64,000 nucleotides of DNA from Halopseudomonas maritima (GTDB lineage Bacteria; Pseudomonadota; Gammaproteobacteria; Pseudomonadales; Pseudomonadaceae). The DNA is taken from positions 744,001 through 808,000 of the forward strand of contig NZ_CP079801.1 of the NCBI RefSeq assembly GCF_021545785.1, given 5' to 3'. Below, one piece after another: positions 9,250 to 18,388 of this stretch. The notes beneath the pieces are model-generated. The model saw only the letters and a list, made by a program, of their open reading frames with translations. It was not told the origin of the DNA and searched no databases. Numbering within the stretch: position 1 is the first letter of the stretch; every line of letters starts with the position of its first letter. The translations under genes were made by a program, and so were the position numbers.

Positions 9250-9279
9250 AATAGCATGCAGTCCATCACAAATACGCAT
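9250..9279 (+). promoter_or_regulatory. operator-like site upstream of DUF1302 gene
   Basis: This 30-bp stretch matches the site at 6081-6110 upstream of tctC (AATAGCAT, then CCAT, then ACAAA, then a terminal CAT at the same register; 22 of 30 identical). It ends 32 bp before the DUF1302 start. It is a candidate target of the LysR regulator at 5063-6013. Confidence 0.5.
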
Positions 9280-9311
9280 GAGCCATTCATGCAGTTCGAC
9301 CGATAATAAAA

Positions 9312-11120
9312 ATGAGGGTCCTGATAGTGACTGACTTCAACGGGCGCCGCGCCCCCTACCCCATCCTGCTGTTGGCCATGGCCTGCGCTGCAACACCCGC
9401 CGCAGCCTCAACCTTCCAACTCGGTGACATCGACGGCCAGCTGACCTCATCGCTGAGCCTGGGCATGAGCATTTCCACCGAAGACCCGGACGAAGACCTG
9501 ATGCGCAGCGCCAGCGGCGACGATGGCCGACGCAACTACCGTTCCGGTGACATCTACTCCAAGCTGTTCAAGGGCACCCACGACCTGGAATTGCGCTACG
9601 GCGACAGCGGCGTGTTCGTGCGCGGCAACTACTGGTACGACTACGCGGTACGCGACGAAGGCCAGCGCTATATCGACATTGAGGACGCCGGCCGCAAGAC
9701 CTCGATGAAGTCCGCCGGTATTGAGCTGCTCGACGCCTTCGTCTATCACAACTACGACCTCGCCGGTCAGCCCGGCACCATCCGCCTGGGCAAGCAGGTG
9801 GTCAACTGGGGTGAAAGCACCTTCATCCAGGGCGGCATCAACGTCGTCAACCCGTTCAACCTGAGCGCCCTGCGCCGCCCCGGATCGGAAATCAAGGAAG
9901 GTCTGGTGCCGGTCAACATGCTCTACAGCATCCAGAACCTGACCGACAACCTGTCCGTTGAGGGCTTCTACCAGCTCGACTGGGAGCAAACCCAGCTCGA
10001 CAACTGCGGCACCTTCATGAGCGGCAACGACTCGATCCCCGAGGCCTGCGACGGTCGCTTTGTCGGCCCTGACCTGTCTGCCAATGCCGGCGCCATCGCT
10101 GTGCTCTCGCCCTACGGCGTGAACCTCACGCCCGCGGGCATCCAGGTCAAACGCAGCGGCGACAATGACGCCCGTAACGGCGGCCAGTTCGGTCTGGCCA
10201 TGCGCTGGTTCTTTGAGCCGCTGGACACCGAATTCGGCGCCTACCTCGCCAACTACCACAGCCGCATGCCCTACAGCAGCCTGATCAACAGCCCGTACGC
10301 CAACGGCGGCAACCCGGCCGGTGTGCCCGGCGCGCTGACCGGCGCCCTGCGTCTGGGCACCTCAAGCTTTTATGTCGACTACCCGGAAGACATCCGCCTG
10401 TACGGCCTGACCTTTGCGACCAACCTGCGCACTGGCACCGCGTTGCAGGGCGAGATCAGCTACCGCCCGAACATGCCGCTGCAGTTCAACGGCACCGACA
10501 TGACCAACGCCGCACTGAACAACCCGGACCGTTCGCCGCTGGTCAGCAGTGGCGCCGTCGCTACCGGCAACAGTGCACGTAGCAATGGTTACCGCCGCAA
10601 GGAAGTGACCCAGGTACAGATGACCGCCACTCACTCGTTCAGCCAGGTCATGGGGGCTGACCAGTTCTTCCTGGTCGGCGAAGCGGGCGCCACCTTCATC
10701 GGTGGCCTGGAAGGCCGTTTCGGCCCCCGCTACGGCCGCAACAGCACCTTTGGTCAGGGTGAACTGGCCGACAACAGCATTTGCCTGGCCGGCTCCGAGA
10801 CCCCCAAGCACTGCAATGACGAAGGCTTTGCCACCGACTTCTCCTGGGGCTACCGCGTACGCGCCATCTGGAGCTACGCCGATGCATTCGCGGGCATGGA
10901 CCTGAAACCGAGCGTTTCCTGGGCGCATGACGTCGAAGGCTACAGCCCGACCGAAACCTCTGGCTTCTCCGAAGGATCGACCGCCATCAGCCTTGGCCTG
11001 GGCGCGGAGTTCAACCGTACCTACAGCGCCAACCTCTCCTACACCAATTACTTCGACGGTGACTACGGCACCAAGGGCGACCGCGATTTTGTAGCCCTTA
11101 GCGTCGGCGTAACCTTCTGA
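9312..11120 (+). CDS. DUF1302 family outer-membrane beta-barrel protein
   Basis: 602 residues with an N-terminal signal peptide, then beta-rich sequence with alternating aromatic residues and a C-terminal ...LSVGVTF that ends in Phe, as outer-membrane barrels do. RLGKQVVNWGESTFIQGGINVVNPF near residues 157-181 is typical of DUF1302. These proteins are nearly always encoded with a DUF1329 protein, as here, often beside lipid, sterol or hydrophobic-acid catabolism genes. A role in passage of a hydrophobic substrate across the outer membrane is inference. Confidence 0.88.
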   Translation: MRVLIVTDFNGRRAPYPILLLAMACAATPAAASTFQLGDIDGQLTSSLSLGMSISTEDPDEDLMRSASGDDGRRNYRSGDIYSKLFKGTHDLELRYGDSGVFVRGNYWYDYAVRDEGQRYIDIEDAGRKTSMKSAGIELLDAFVYHNYDLAGQPGTIRLGKQVVNWGESTFIQGGINVVNPFNLSALRRPGSEIKEGLVPVNMLYSIQNLTDNLSVEGFYQLDWEQTQLDNCGTFMSGNDSIPEACDGRFVGPDLSANAGAIAVLSPYGVNLTPAGIQVKRSGDNDARNGGQFGLAMRWFFEPLDTEFGAYLANYHSRMPYSSLINSPYANGGNPAGVPGALTGALRLGTSSFYVDYPEDIRLYGLTFATNLRTGTALQGEISYRPNMPLQFNGTDMTNAALNNPDRSPLVSSGAVATGNSARSNGYRRKEVTQVQMTATHSFSQVMGADQFFLVGEAGATFIGGLEGRFGPRYGRNSTFGQGELADNSICLAGSETPKHCNDEGFATDFSWGYRVRAIWSYADAFAGMDLKPSVSWAHDVEGYSPTETSGFSEGSTAISLGLGAEFNRTYSANLSYTNYFDGDYGTKGDRDFVALSVGVTF

Positions 11121-11134
11121 TGCGGAGCAAACCG

Positions 11135-12502
11135 ATGAACCACTACACCCGTGCATTTTCTCTGAGCCTGTTGAGCACCGCCCTGCTCGCCACTGCCGCC
11201 CATGCTGCCGTCTCGGCGGAAGAAGCAGCGCGCCTCGGCCAGGACCTGACTGCGATTGGTGCCGAACGTACCGGCAACGCCGATGGCAGCATTCCAGCCT
11301 GGACCGGCGGCCTGCCGCAAGACGCAGGTACTATCCTGCCCAATGGCACACCGAGCGACCCGTTTGCCAGCGAGCAGCCCCTGTACACCATCAACGCCAG
11401 CAACTACGAGCAGCATCGTGAGCTGTTGACCGACGGTCAGGTCGCGCTGCTCAAGCGCTACCCCGAAACCTATGTACTGCCGGTCTACGAGACCCGCCGC
11501 AGCGTCGGTTTCGCCGACGACATAGCAGCCGAGGCGCTACGCAACGCGACCGAAGCCAGCCTGATCAACGACGGCAACGGCCTGGCCGGCTTCCGCGGCA
11601 GCGTCGCCTTCCCGATCCCGCAGAACGGCCTGGAAACAATCTGGAATCACATCACCCGCTTTAACACCGGCAGCAACATATCCACCACCGACACCGCCGC
11701 GCCGCAGCCCAACGGCGACTACGTGATCACCACCACCGAGCAGTACTACACGCCGGTTGATCAAACCACCGACTACGAGCCGGCTGACTCCGACGATGTG
11801 CTGTTTTACTACAGCCACAAGATCACTGCACCGGCCCGTCAGGTAGGTGAAGTGGTGCTGGTCCACGAGACCGTTGACCAGATCGCCAACCCGCGCCGCA
11901 CCTGGCTTTACACCGCCGGCCAGCGTCGCGTGCGCCGCGCGCCGAGCATCAACTATGACGCGACCGGCGCAACCACCGCGGGCCTGCGTACTGCCGACAG
12001 TCGCGACATGTACAACGGCGCGCCGGACCGCTACGAGTGGACGTTGGTAGGCAAGAAAGAGCTGCTGATCCCCTACAACAGCTACCGCCTGGCCTCACCG
12101 GACCTGACCTACAAGGAGATGATCCAGCCGGGCCATCTAGCGATGAACCACACCCGCTACGAGCGTCACCGCGTATGGGAAGTGGTTGCCGAGCTGAAGG
12201 ACGGCCAGCGTCACGTTTACAAGACCCGCCGCTTCTATATCGACGAGGACAGCTGGTCGATTGCCGAAGTTGACCACTACGACACCCGCGACCAGCTCTG
12301 GCGGGTGGGCGAGCGCCACAGCTTCTACCACTACGCACAGCAGGCGCCGCTGAGTGCCGCCGACGTGTTCCACGACCTGCAGAACGGCCGCTACATCGCC
12401 CTCAGCATGGCCAACGAACAGCGCGACGGCTACCGCTTCAACTACCGCGCCAGCACCTCGGACTACTCCCCGGGTGCCCTGCGCAGCAGCGGCGTACGCT
12501 AA
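11135..12502 (+). CDS. DUF1329 family outer-membrane-associated protein
   Basis: 455 residues with a signal peptide (LSTALLATAAHA) followed by VSAEEAARLGQDLTAIGAE, the usual DUF1329 N-terminus. The fold is related to LolA/LolB lipoprotein carriers. An ATG at 11120 overlaps the previous stop, but GGAG at 11124-11127 fits ATG 11135. It is coupled to the DUF1302 gene and closed by a strong terminator, so the pair forms one transcription unit. Confidence 0.88.
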   Translation: MNHYTRAFSLSLLSTALLATAAHAAVSAEEAARLGQDLTAIGAERTGNADGSIPAWTGGLPQDAGTILPNGTPSDPFASEQPLYTINASNYEQHRELLTDGQVALLKRYPETYVLPVYETRRSVGFADDIAAEALRNATEASLINDGNGLAGFRGSVAFPIPQNGLETIWNHITRFNTGSNISTTDTAAPQPNGDYVITTTEQYYTPVDQTTDYEPADSDDVLFYYSHKITAPARQVGEVVLVHETVDQIANPRRTWLYTAGQRRVRRAPSINYDATGATTAGLRTADSRDMYNGAPDRYEWTLVGKKELLIPYNSYRLASPDLTYKEMIQPGHLAMNHTRYERHRVWEVVAELKDGQRHVYKTRRFYIDEDSWSIAEVDHYDTRDQLWRVGERHSFYHYAQQAPLSAADVFHDLQNGRYIALSMANEQRDGYRFNYRASTSDYSPGALRSSGVR

Positions 12503-12509
12503 GCCCTGT

Positions 12510-12538
12510 GCCCGGTCGTACCTGCGACCGGGCTTTTT
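12510..12538 (+). terminator. intrinsic terminator after DUF1329 gene
   Basis: A perfect 9-bp stem GCCCGGTCG / CGACCGGGC (12510-12518, 12525-12533) with a 6-nt loop is followed by TTTTT. Confidence 0.88.
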
Positions 12539-12555
12539 GCCGAGAAGCATCCCGC

Positions 12556-12933
12556 ATGAACACACGCCACGCCCTGCGCTCCCTGCGCGAACGCACCCAC
12601 ACCCGCCTGCTGGGCGGCGATGAACCCGACCCGCGCTTTACCCTCGCCAACGAGCGAACCTACCTCGCCTGGATACGCACCTCGCTGGCCCTGCTCGGTG
12701 GCGCCATTGCCGTCGAGGCCTTTACCCAACAAACCTTCAGCCCGGAAGCGCGACGCCTGATGGTCGACTGCCTGCTGATTCTTGCCGGCCTGCTCAGTCT
12801 GGGTTCTGCCCTGCGCTGGCTCAACGTCGAACGCGCTCTGCGCCACCGCCGCCCGCTGCCGCTGGCACGCATCATTCCGTTGCTGTCACTGGGTTGCGCC
12901 GGCACTGCCCTGCTGCTGACCTGGTATCTCTGA
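12556..12933 (+). CDS. YidH-like DUF202 membrane protein
   Basis: 125 residues with the DUF202 signature FTLANERTYLAWIRTSLALLGGAIAVEAF (about residues 28-56) and three membrane helices. The open frame extends upstream to 12508 through the terminator, so ATG 12556 is chosen. It is followed 3 bp later by a second DUF202 gene, the YidH/YidG-like tandem arrangement seen in many proteobacteria. The molecular function of the family is unknown. Confidence 0.82.
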   Translation: MNTRHALRSLRERTHTRLLGGDEPDPRFTLANERTYLAWIRTSLALLGGAIAVEAFTQQTFSPEARRLMVDCLLILAGLLSLGSALRWLNVERALRHRRPLPLARIIPLLSLGCAGTALLLTWYL

Positions 12934-12936
12934 GCA

Positions 12937-13245
12937 GTGAGCTTTATCCCCCCGGACCACGGCCTGCAGGCCGAACGCACCCAGCTGGCCTGGGCACGCA
13001 CGCAGTTGTCGCTGCTACTGGTGGGCTGTCTTGCGCTGCGCTGGCTGCATGTGGAAAGCGGCCAACGGCTGGAAGTGGCGCTGATCATGGTCTGTCTGGC
13101 CACCGCCCTCTGGAGCAGCCAGCAGCACCGCTACCGCCGCGGACTACGCATGCTCCGCCACGAACGCAGCCGCCCTGCACTGATACCGGTGCTGATTACC
13201 AGTGGCGCACTGACCGCCGTGTCGCTGCTCGCCCTGCTGCGCTAA
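12937..13245 (+). CDS. YidG-like DUF202 membrane protein
   Basis: 102 residues with GLQAERTQLAWARTQLSLLLVG near the N-terminus and three hydrophobic helices; a shorter partner of the preceding DUF202 protein. The GTG start lies 3 bp past the previous stop, which indicates translational coupling. Function unknown. Confidence 0.78.
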   Translation: MSFIPPDHGLQAERTQLAWARTQLSLLLVGCLALRWLHVESGQRLEVALIMVCLATALWSSQQHRYRRGLRMLRHERSRPALIPVLITSGALTAVSLLALLR

Positions 13246-13292
13246 AACCCGGCAGACCATTCCCCTTAAAAACGCACACCTCAACCAGACGC

Positions 13293-13375
13293 CGTTCCCG
13301 CGAAGACAGGAATCCAGTCATACGCCCGCGCCCACCATGGATCCTCGCTTGCGCGAGGATGACGAAGTAATGAGG
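13293..13375. repeat. intergenic palindromic repeat (CGTTCCCGCGAA type)
   Basis: CGTTCCCGCGAAGACAGGAA is followed after a short spacer by GGATCCTCGCTTGCGCGAGG, ending in ATGACGA. This is the layout of short dispersed palindromic elements known from many proteobacterial genomes ('GTCATTCCCGCGAA...GGGAATGAC'). No coding capacity. Confidence 0.5.
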
Positions 13376-13404
13376 CGTGCCGTTCGCGTCAGGGCCCTTC
13401 CATA

Positions 13405-15303
13405 TCACAACCACGCCTGATAAAACGCCAACTCCTCCTCCAGCACCTGCGCCAGATGCGCAGCCTGGCGGAAGCCATGGCGTTCGTCGGCGAAGGTGAC
13501 GCAGTGTACGGGCACGCCGTTGTCGTCCAGCGCGGCGACCATCTGTTCGGTCTGGCTGGGCAGTACGACGGCGTCGCGCAACCCCTGAAAGAAGATCACC
13601 GGGGTGCGGATGCGGTCGGCCTGGGCGAGCGGTGAGCGTTCAACGTAGCGGTCGGGCTGGGTGTCGGGGTCGCCGATCAGCCAGTCGATGTAGTCGGCTT
13701 CAAACTTGTGGGTCACCGCGCGCAGCTGTAGCGGGTCGCTCACGCCATACAGGCTGGCCGCAGCGCGGAAGCGCCCCGCCCCGGCCACCAGCGAGCACAG
13801 GGTGGTGTAGCCGCCGGCGCTGGAGCCACGAATGAACACCTGCGCCGGGTTGATGCGGCCCTGCTGACTCAGATAGTCGACCGCCGCCAGCACATCCTCC
13901 ACGTCGGTCACCCCCCAGTTGCCCTGCAGGCGCTGACGGTAGGCGCGGCCAAATCCGGTGCTGCCACGGTAGTTGAGATCGGCAACGGCAAAGCCGCGCT
14001 GGGTCCAGAACTGGATGCGGTTATCCAGCACCGGGTAGCACGCCGAGGTCGGCCCGCCGTGGGTAAAGATCAGCAGCGGTGGCGGCTGATCCAGCTTGTG
14101 GACGTGGTTGCGCGGCGGGTAGAAAAAGCCGTGGGCGCTCTCGTCGCCCGCGCTCAGATACAGCAGTCGTTCGGGGCGCGACAGGTCAGCGGCGTCCAGC
14201 GTGCTGTCTTCGCCCAGCAGGCGGGTCAGTTCACCGGTGGCCAGTTCAATGCGCAGAATCGCGGCGGTGCAGCTGGGCGACGCGCCAATGCAGTACAGCG
14301 CCTTGCCGTCGCTGCACAGGTGCCGAAAGCGACTGTAGGCGTGCGCCAGCCGCCGCTCTTCGGCGCTGACCGAGTGGCGGATAGCCAGATGGCCGTAACC
14401 CGCCTCGCTCCAGCTCAGGGCCATCCAGCCGTCCTCCAGCGGCAGCCAGGTGTTGCTGCCCTGTTGCCAGGGCGCGGGCGCGTGATCGGCGGCAATCGCC
14501 GGCAGCTTGCGCGGCCGGCTCTCGGCAAACAGCCACGGCACCCAGTAGCCACTACGATCAGACAGACAAGCCAGCTGACCGGCGCGATCAAAGCGCGGTT
14601 GCTGCAAGGCTTCATTCTCGCCCCCCACTGACTGCACCTCAGCCACGCTGCCGTCGCCAGCCAGCGTTGCTCGCATCAGACGGGTGCGCGTCCAGCTCAG
14701 ATCGGGCCTATCCCACTCGATCCAGGCCAGCTGGGTGCCGCAGTCGCTGAGCTGCGGGCTGTGGTAGAAATCCGCGCCGCTGGCAAGCAACTGCCGCGAG
14801 CCGTCCAGCCCGATGGCGACCAGCCGGTGCTCCACCCGCCCCGGCAGATGCGCCTCCTCCACCACCAGTACGCGGTGGCGGGCAAGGTCAGCGCAGAGTC
14901 CGCCGTAGCGGCATTCAGGGTGATTGGTCAGCGGTTCAAGGCGCTGCCCTTCCAGGCATTGCAGATACAGCTGCTGGTCGGCTTCGTTGACGAACACCAG
15001 CAGGCAGTCAGGCGGGTGCTCGCCGGGCAGCACACAAAAGCTGCCGCCGCCGTATTCATACACGCGGCTGCGCACGGAATGGCCTTGGGGGGTAATGGTG
15101 CGGGTGACGCCGTCCTGCCAACGCTGCAGCACGCTGTCGCCCTGCTCGGGGCGGAAGGTCAGCCACCAGAGTGCGCCGTGGGCGCAGCACAGGTCGCTGT
15201 AGTCAGCGCTGGCGGCCACCGCCTGCGCTGCGCTGAAGTCGCTCGGCCAGCGACCGGGCAGGGTTACATCAGACCTTGCAGATGATCCTCGAGGTACGTT
15301 CAT
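13405..15303 (-). CDS. pqqH: S9 prolyl oligopeptidase family peptidase of the pqq operon
   Basis: 632 residues: a beta-propeller-like N-terminal region, then an alpha/beta hydrolase domain. The catalytic elements are visible: nucleophile Ser in FIRGSSAGGYTTL near residue 490, Asp in GLRDAVVLPSQ near 585, and His in DERHGFRQA near 615. It is the last gene of the leftward pqq operon and overlaps the pqqE stop by 35 bp. P. aeruginosa carries a peptidase gene called pqqH in this position and other pseudomonads use pqqM. Its need in PQQ synthesis is unclear in the literature; trimming of the PqqA peptide is the usual suggestion. Confidence 0.85.
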   Translation of the reverse strand: MNVPRGSSARSDVTLPGRWPSDFSAAQAVAASADYSDLCCAHGALWWLTFRPEQGDSVLQRWQDGVTRTITPQGHSVRSRVYEYGGGSFCVLPGEHPPDCLLVFVNEADQQLYLQCLEGQRLEPLTNHPECRYGGLCADLARHRVLVVEEAHLPGRVEHRLVAIGLDGSRQLLASGADFYHSPQLSDCGTQLAWIEWDRPDLSWTRTRLMRATLAGDGSVAEVQSVGGENEALQQPRFDRAGQLACLSDRSGYWVPWLFAESRPRKLPAIAADHAPAPWQQGSNTWLPLEDGWMALSWSEAGYGHLAIRHSVSAEERRLAHAYSRFRHLCSDGKALYCIGASPSCTAAILRIELATGELTRLLGEDSTLDAADLSRPERLLYLSAGDESAHGFFYPPRNHVHKLDQPPPLLIFTHGGPTSACYPVLDNRIQFWTQRGFAVADLNYRGSTGFGRAYRQRLQGNWGVTDVEDVLAAVDYLSQQGRINPAQVFIRGSSAGGYTTLCSLVAGAGRFRAAASLYGVSDPLQLRAVTHKFEADYIDWLIGDPDTQPDRYVERSPLAQADRIRTPVIFFQGLRDAVVLPSQTEQMVAALDDNGVPVHCVTFADERHGFRQAAHLAQVLEEELAFYQAWL

Positions 15304-16411
15304 TACGGAAGGTCAACTCCTCTATCCCCGGCTGGGGCTGCTCTGCTTCAGCGCGCGCCTGCAATATCTTGTGATGGTGGGGCGACTTGCTGCACACCGG
15401 GTCTGCCTGGGTGGCATCGCCGGTCAGCAGGTACGCCTGACAACGGCAGCCGCCAAAATCCTTCTCCCTCTCGTCGCAGGACCGGCACGGCTCGCTCATC
15501 CAATCATAGCCGCGAAAACGGTTGAAGCCGAACGAGTCATACCAGATGTGCGACAGGCTGTGCTCGGTCACGCTGGGGAAGCTGACCGGCAGCTGCCGTG
15601 CGCTGTGGCACGGCAGCGCGGTGCCGTCTGGCGTGATAGTCAGGAAGATATTGCCCCAGCCGTTCATGCAGCCCTTGGGGCGCTCTTCATAGTAGTCGGG
15701 GGTGACCAGAATCAGCTTGCAGGGGTTGCCCTGCTCGACCAGCCTCTCGCGCCATTGATTGGTGACCAGCTCGGCGTGGTCCAGTTGCGCCTTGGTCGGC
15801 AGCAGCCCGGCGCGGTTCAGGTGCGCCCAGCCGTAGTACTGACAGGTCGCCAGCTCGACAAAATCGGCCTCCAGCGCCACGCACAGCTCGATGATGCGGT
15901 CGATCTGGTCGATGTTGTGCCGATGGGTCACGAAGTTAAGCACCATCGGGTAACCCGCCGCCTTGACCGCCCGCGCCATCGCCAGCTTCTGCTCGAACGC
16001 CTTGCGCGAGCCGGCCAGCATGTTGTTGATCTCGGCATCGGAAGCCTGAAAACTGATCTGGATGTGATCCAGCCCCGCCTCGCGGAAGGCCTCGATCTTG
16101 GCCTCGGTCAGCCCCATGCCGGAGGTGATCAGGTTGGTGTAAAAACCCAGCTCGCGCGCCGCGCCGATCAGCTCGGGCAGGTCTTCGCGCACCAACGGCT
16201 CGCCGCCGGAAAAGCCCAGCTGCGCCGCGCCCAGCGCCCGCGCCTGGGTGAATACGTCGATCCACTGGGCGGTGCTCAACTCACCCTTGTGGTTGGCAAA
16301 CTCCAGCGGATTCGAGCAGTACGGGCACTGCAGCGGGCAGCGGTAGGTCAGCTCGGCCAGCAGCCACAGCGGTGGCCCTTGTTCAGCGGATGTGGAGCCA
16401 GTGTTGAGCAT
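15269..16411 (-). CDS. pqqE: PqqE, radical SAM enzyme of PQQ synthesis
   Basis: 380 residues. PqqE forms the carbon-carbon bond between the Glu and Tyr side chains of PqqA. The radical SAM cluster motif CPLQCPYC is near residue 27. The C-terminal SPASM-type cysteines follow (CRSCDEREKDFGGCRCQAY, then DPVC). An in-frame start at 16459 lies deep inside pqqD, so ATG 16411 is used; it still overlaps pqqD by 29 bp, a common arrangement for these two physically interacting proteins. Confidence 0.95.
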   Translation of the reverse strand: MLNTGSTSAEQGPPLWLLAELTYRCPLQCPYCSNPLEFANHKGELSTAQWIDVFTQARALGAAQLGFSGGEPLVREDLPELIGAARELGFYTNLITSGMGLTEAKIEAFREAGLDHIQISFQASDAEINNMLAGSRKAFEQKLAMARAVKAAGYPMVLNFVTHRHNIDQIDRIIELCVALEADFVELATCQYYGWAHLNRAGLLPTKAQLDHAELVTNQWRERLVEQGNPCKLILVTPDYYEERPKGCMNGWGNIFLTITPDGTALPCHSARQLPVSFPSVTEHSLSHIWYDSFGFNRFRGYDWMSEPCRSCDEREKDFGGCRCQAYLLTGDATQADPVCSKSPHHHKILQARAEAEQPQPGIEELTFRNERTSRIICKV

Positions 16412-16661
16412 GGGCCACCTCGATAAAGGCCAGAACGTCTTCGTCCAGTCCCGGCACATTGGGAAACTTGTCTGTCAGCGTGTCGATGATGTCAGCCACT
16501 GGCCGCTTGCCATCCACCAGCAACAGCACTTCGGCGGCACTCTCGTTCAGCTTGACCATACCCTCAGGGTAGAGCAGCACGTGGCTGTTCTGCACCGGTT
16601 CCCATTGCAGACGAAAGCCGGGGCGCAGCACCGGCGTGTTATCACGCACCACCGGATTCAT
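16383..16661 (-). CDS. pqqD: PqqD, PqqA peptide chaperone
   Basis: 92 residues, normal length. It is a RiPP recognition element that binds PqqA and presents it to PqqE. LRPGFRLQWEPVQNSHVLLYPEGMVKLN and the helical ...VDGKRPVADII segment are characteristic. It overlaps pqqE at its 3' end and pqqC by 4 bp (ATGA) at its 5' end. Confidence 0.95.
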   Translation of the reverse strand: MNPVVRDNTPVLRPGFRLQWEPVQNSHVLLYPEGMVKLNESAAEVLLLVDGKRPVADIIDTLTDKFPNVPGLDEDVLAFIEVAHAQHWLHIR

Positions 16662-17410
16662 AGCGCGATCCCCCGGTGCCAGGCCTTGTCGGCGGTGACC
16701 GTGTGATACGGCGGGCGCTCCAGCTCGTAGGCCATGGTCATGGCATCGAGCATGCTCCAGAGCACGTCCAGCTTGAACTGCAGAATCTCCAGCATGCGCT
16801 GTTGCGCCTCCCAGGTGGTGTAGTGATGCAGGGTAATGCGCAGGCCGTGCTCGACGTCGCGGCGGGCCTCTTTCAGACGCTTGCGGAAATAGTCGTACCC
16901 GGTCGGATCAATCCACGGGTAATGCTGCGGCCAGCTGTCCAGCCGCGACTGGTGAATGTGCGGGGCAAACAGCTCGGTCAGCGACGAACTGGCCGCCTCC
17001 TGCCAGCTGGCCCGGCGGGCGAAGTTGACATAGGCATCCACCGCAAAGCGCACGCCCGGCAGCACCAGCTCCTGGGACAGCAGCACCTCGCGGTCCAGCC
17101 CCACGGCCTCGCCCAGACGCAGCCAGGCCTCGATACCGCCCTCGCTGCCCGGCTCGCCATCGTGGTCGATGATGCGCTGAATCCACTCGCGGCGGGTGTC
17201 GCGGTCCGGGCAGTTAGCCAGAATCGCCGCGTCCTTCACCGGAATGCAGACCTGATAGTAGAAACGGTTCGCCACCCAACCCTGAATCTGCTCGCGGGTT
17301 GCGCTGCCGTCGTACATGGCAACGTGGAACGGGTGATGAATGTGGTAGTAGCGGCCCTTGTCGCGCAGGGCCTGCTCGAATTCGGAAATACTCATCGGCT
17401 CGCGCTGCAT
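16658..17410 (-). CDS. pqqC: PqqC, pyrroloquinoline-quinone synthase
   Basis: 250 residues; a cofactorless oxidase that performs the final ring closure and eight-electron oxidation to PQQ. The active-site regions HIHHPFHVAMYDG and QVCIPVKDAAILANCPD...WIQRIIDHDG match the family, as does the length. The open frame extends to 17560 inside pqqB; AAGGAGG just ahead of ATG 17410 fixes the start. Confidence 0.95.
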   Translation of the reverse strand: MQREPMSISEFEQALRDKGRYYHIHHPFHVAMYDGSATREQIQGWVANRFYYQVCIPVKDAAILANCPDRDTRREWIQRIIDHDGEPGSEGGIEAWLRLGEAVGLDREVLLSQELVLPGVRFAVDAYVNFARRASWQEAASSSLTELFAPHIHQSRLDSWPQHYPWIDPTGYDYFRKRLKEARRDVEHGLRITLHHYTTWEAQQRMLEILQFKLDVLWSMLDAMTMAYELERPPYHTVTADKAWHRGIAL

Positions 17411-17420
17411 GGCGGCCTCC

Positions 17421-18332
17421 TTACAGAACGATCTGCATACCGTCATGGGCGACCTCGATGCCATGCGCCACCAGTTCGGCGCGCTCGGCAGAGTCCTCGT
17501 CCAGGATCGGATTGGTGTTGTTGATATGAATGAGCACCTTGCGGCTGGCCGGCTGCGCATCCAGCAGCTCGATCATCCCGCCCGGCCCACTCTGCTGCAG
17601 GTGGCCCATCTCGCTGCCGAGCTTGTCGCCCACGCCAGCAAAGGCCATCTCGTCATCGCGCCAAAGGGTGCCGTCCACCAGCAGGCAATCGGCATCACGC
17701 ATGGTCGCCAGCAGCCCGTCATCCGGCTGGCCCAAACCCGGTGCGTAAAACAGCACCCCGCCGGTATTGGTGTCGCGCACCAGCAGGCCGATGTTGTCGC
17801 CGGGGTGCGGGTCATTGCGGTGCGGCGAATACGGCGGCGCCGCGCTGCGCAGTGGAATCGGCAAAAACTCCAGCGCCGGGCAGGCCGGAATACGGAACGG
17901 CTCGCCCAGCCCGATCCGACGGCGCTGCAAACCACCGTTCCAATGGCTCAACATCGGGAACAGCGGGAAGCCGGTCTGCAGGTCCTCGTGGACCATATCG
18001 GTACACCAGACCTCGTGCGGGCAACCCTCACGCAGGGTCAGCAGCCCAGTCACGTGATCGATCTGGCTGTCCATCAACACAATCGCCCGGATCGCCGTAT
18101 CACGCACCGCCCGCGCCGGTTGCAGCACAGGCGTCTGCTCCAGCTGGGTGCGAATGTCGGGGGAAGCGTTGCAGAGAATCCAGTTCACCCCGTCATCCGA
18201 CAAGGCAATGGAAGATTGGGTACGCGCTTTCGCGTTGAGCGTGCCACGGCGCAGGCCGTCGCAGTTGCGGCAGTTACAGTTCCACTGCGGAAAACCACCG
18301 CCAGCAGCCGAACCAAGTATCTGTACATGCAT
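17421..18332 (-). CDS. pqqB: PqqB, metallo-beta-lactamase-fold hydroxylase
   Basis: 303 residues. The N-terminal VQILGSAAGGGFPQWNCNC with the CNCRNC zinc-binding cysteines and the DSQIDHVTGLLTLRE segment define PqqB. It hydroxylates the tyrosine-derived ring of the crosslinked intermediate. It follows pqqA after 56 bp that contain a GC hairpin. Confidence 0.95.
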   Translation of the reverse strand: MHVQILGSAAGGGFPQWNCNCRNCDGLRRGTLNAKARTQSSIALSDDGVNWILCNASPDIRTQLEQTPVLQPARAVRDTAIRAIVLMDSQIDHVTGLLTLREGCPHEVWCTDMVHEDLQTGFPLFPMLSHWNGGLQRRRIGLGEPFRIPACPALEFLPIPLRSAAPPYSPHRNDPHPGDNIGLLVRDTNTGGVLFYAPGLGQPDDGLLATMRDADCLLVDGTLWRDDEMAFAGVGDKLGSEMGHLQQSGPGGMIELLDAQPASRKVLIHINNTNPILDEDSAERAELVAHGIEVAHDGMQIVL

Positions 18333-18361
18333 GGGATCTGTCCTCGGCCAGCGTGCCTAAA

Positions 18362-18380
18362 CGCCCCGGAAACCGGGGCG
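18362..18380 (-). terminator. attenuator-like hairpin between pqqA and pqqB
   Basis: A perfect 8-bp GC stem (CGCCCCGG / CCGGGGCG) with an AAA-type 3-nt loop is followed, in the leftward direction, only by CGTTTAG. The weak T-run suggests partial termination or mRNA protection. Either would give excess pqqA transcript over the enzymes, as expected for a gene whose short product is consumed as substrate. Confidence 0.55.
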
Positions 18381-18388
18381 CCCGGTAC

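Noticed and set aside
8197..9279. Leftward 360-codon frame opposite tctA
   Set aside because: Low-complexity Glu/Ala/Gly/His/Gln-rich translation, antisense to tctA whose motifs are clear.
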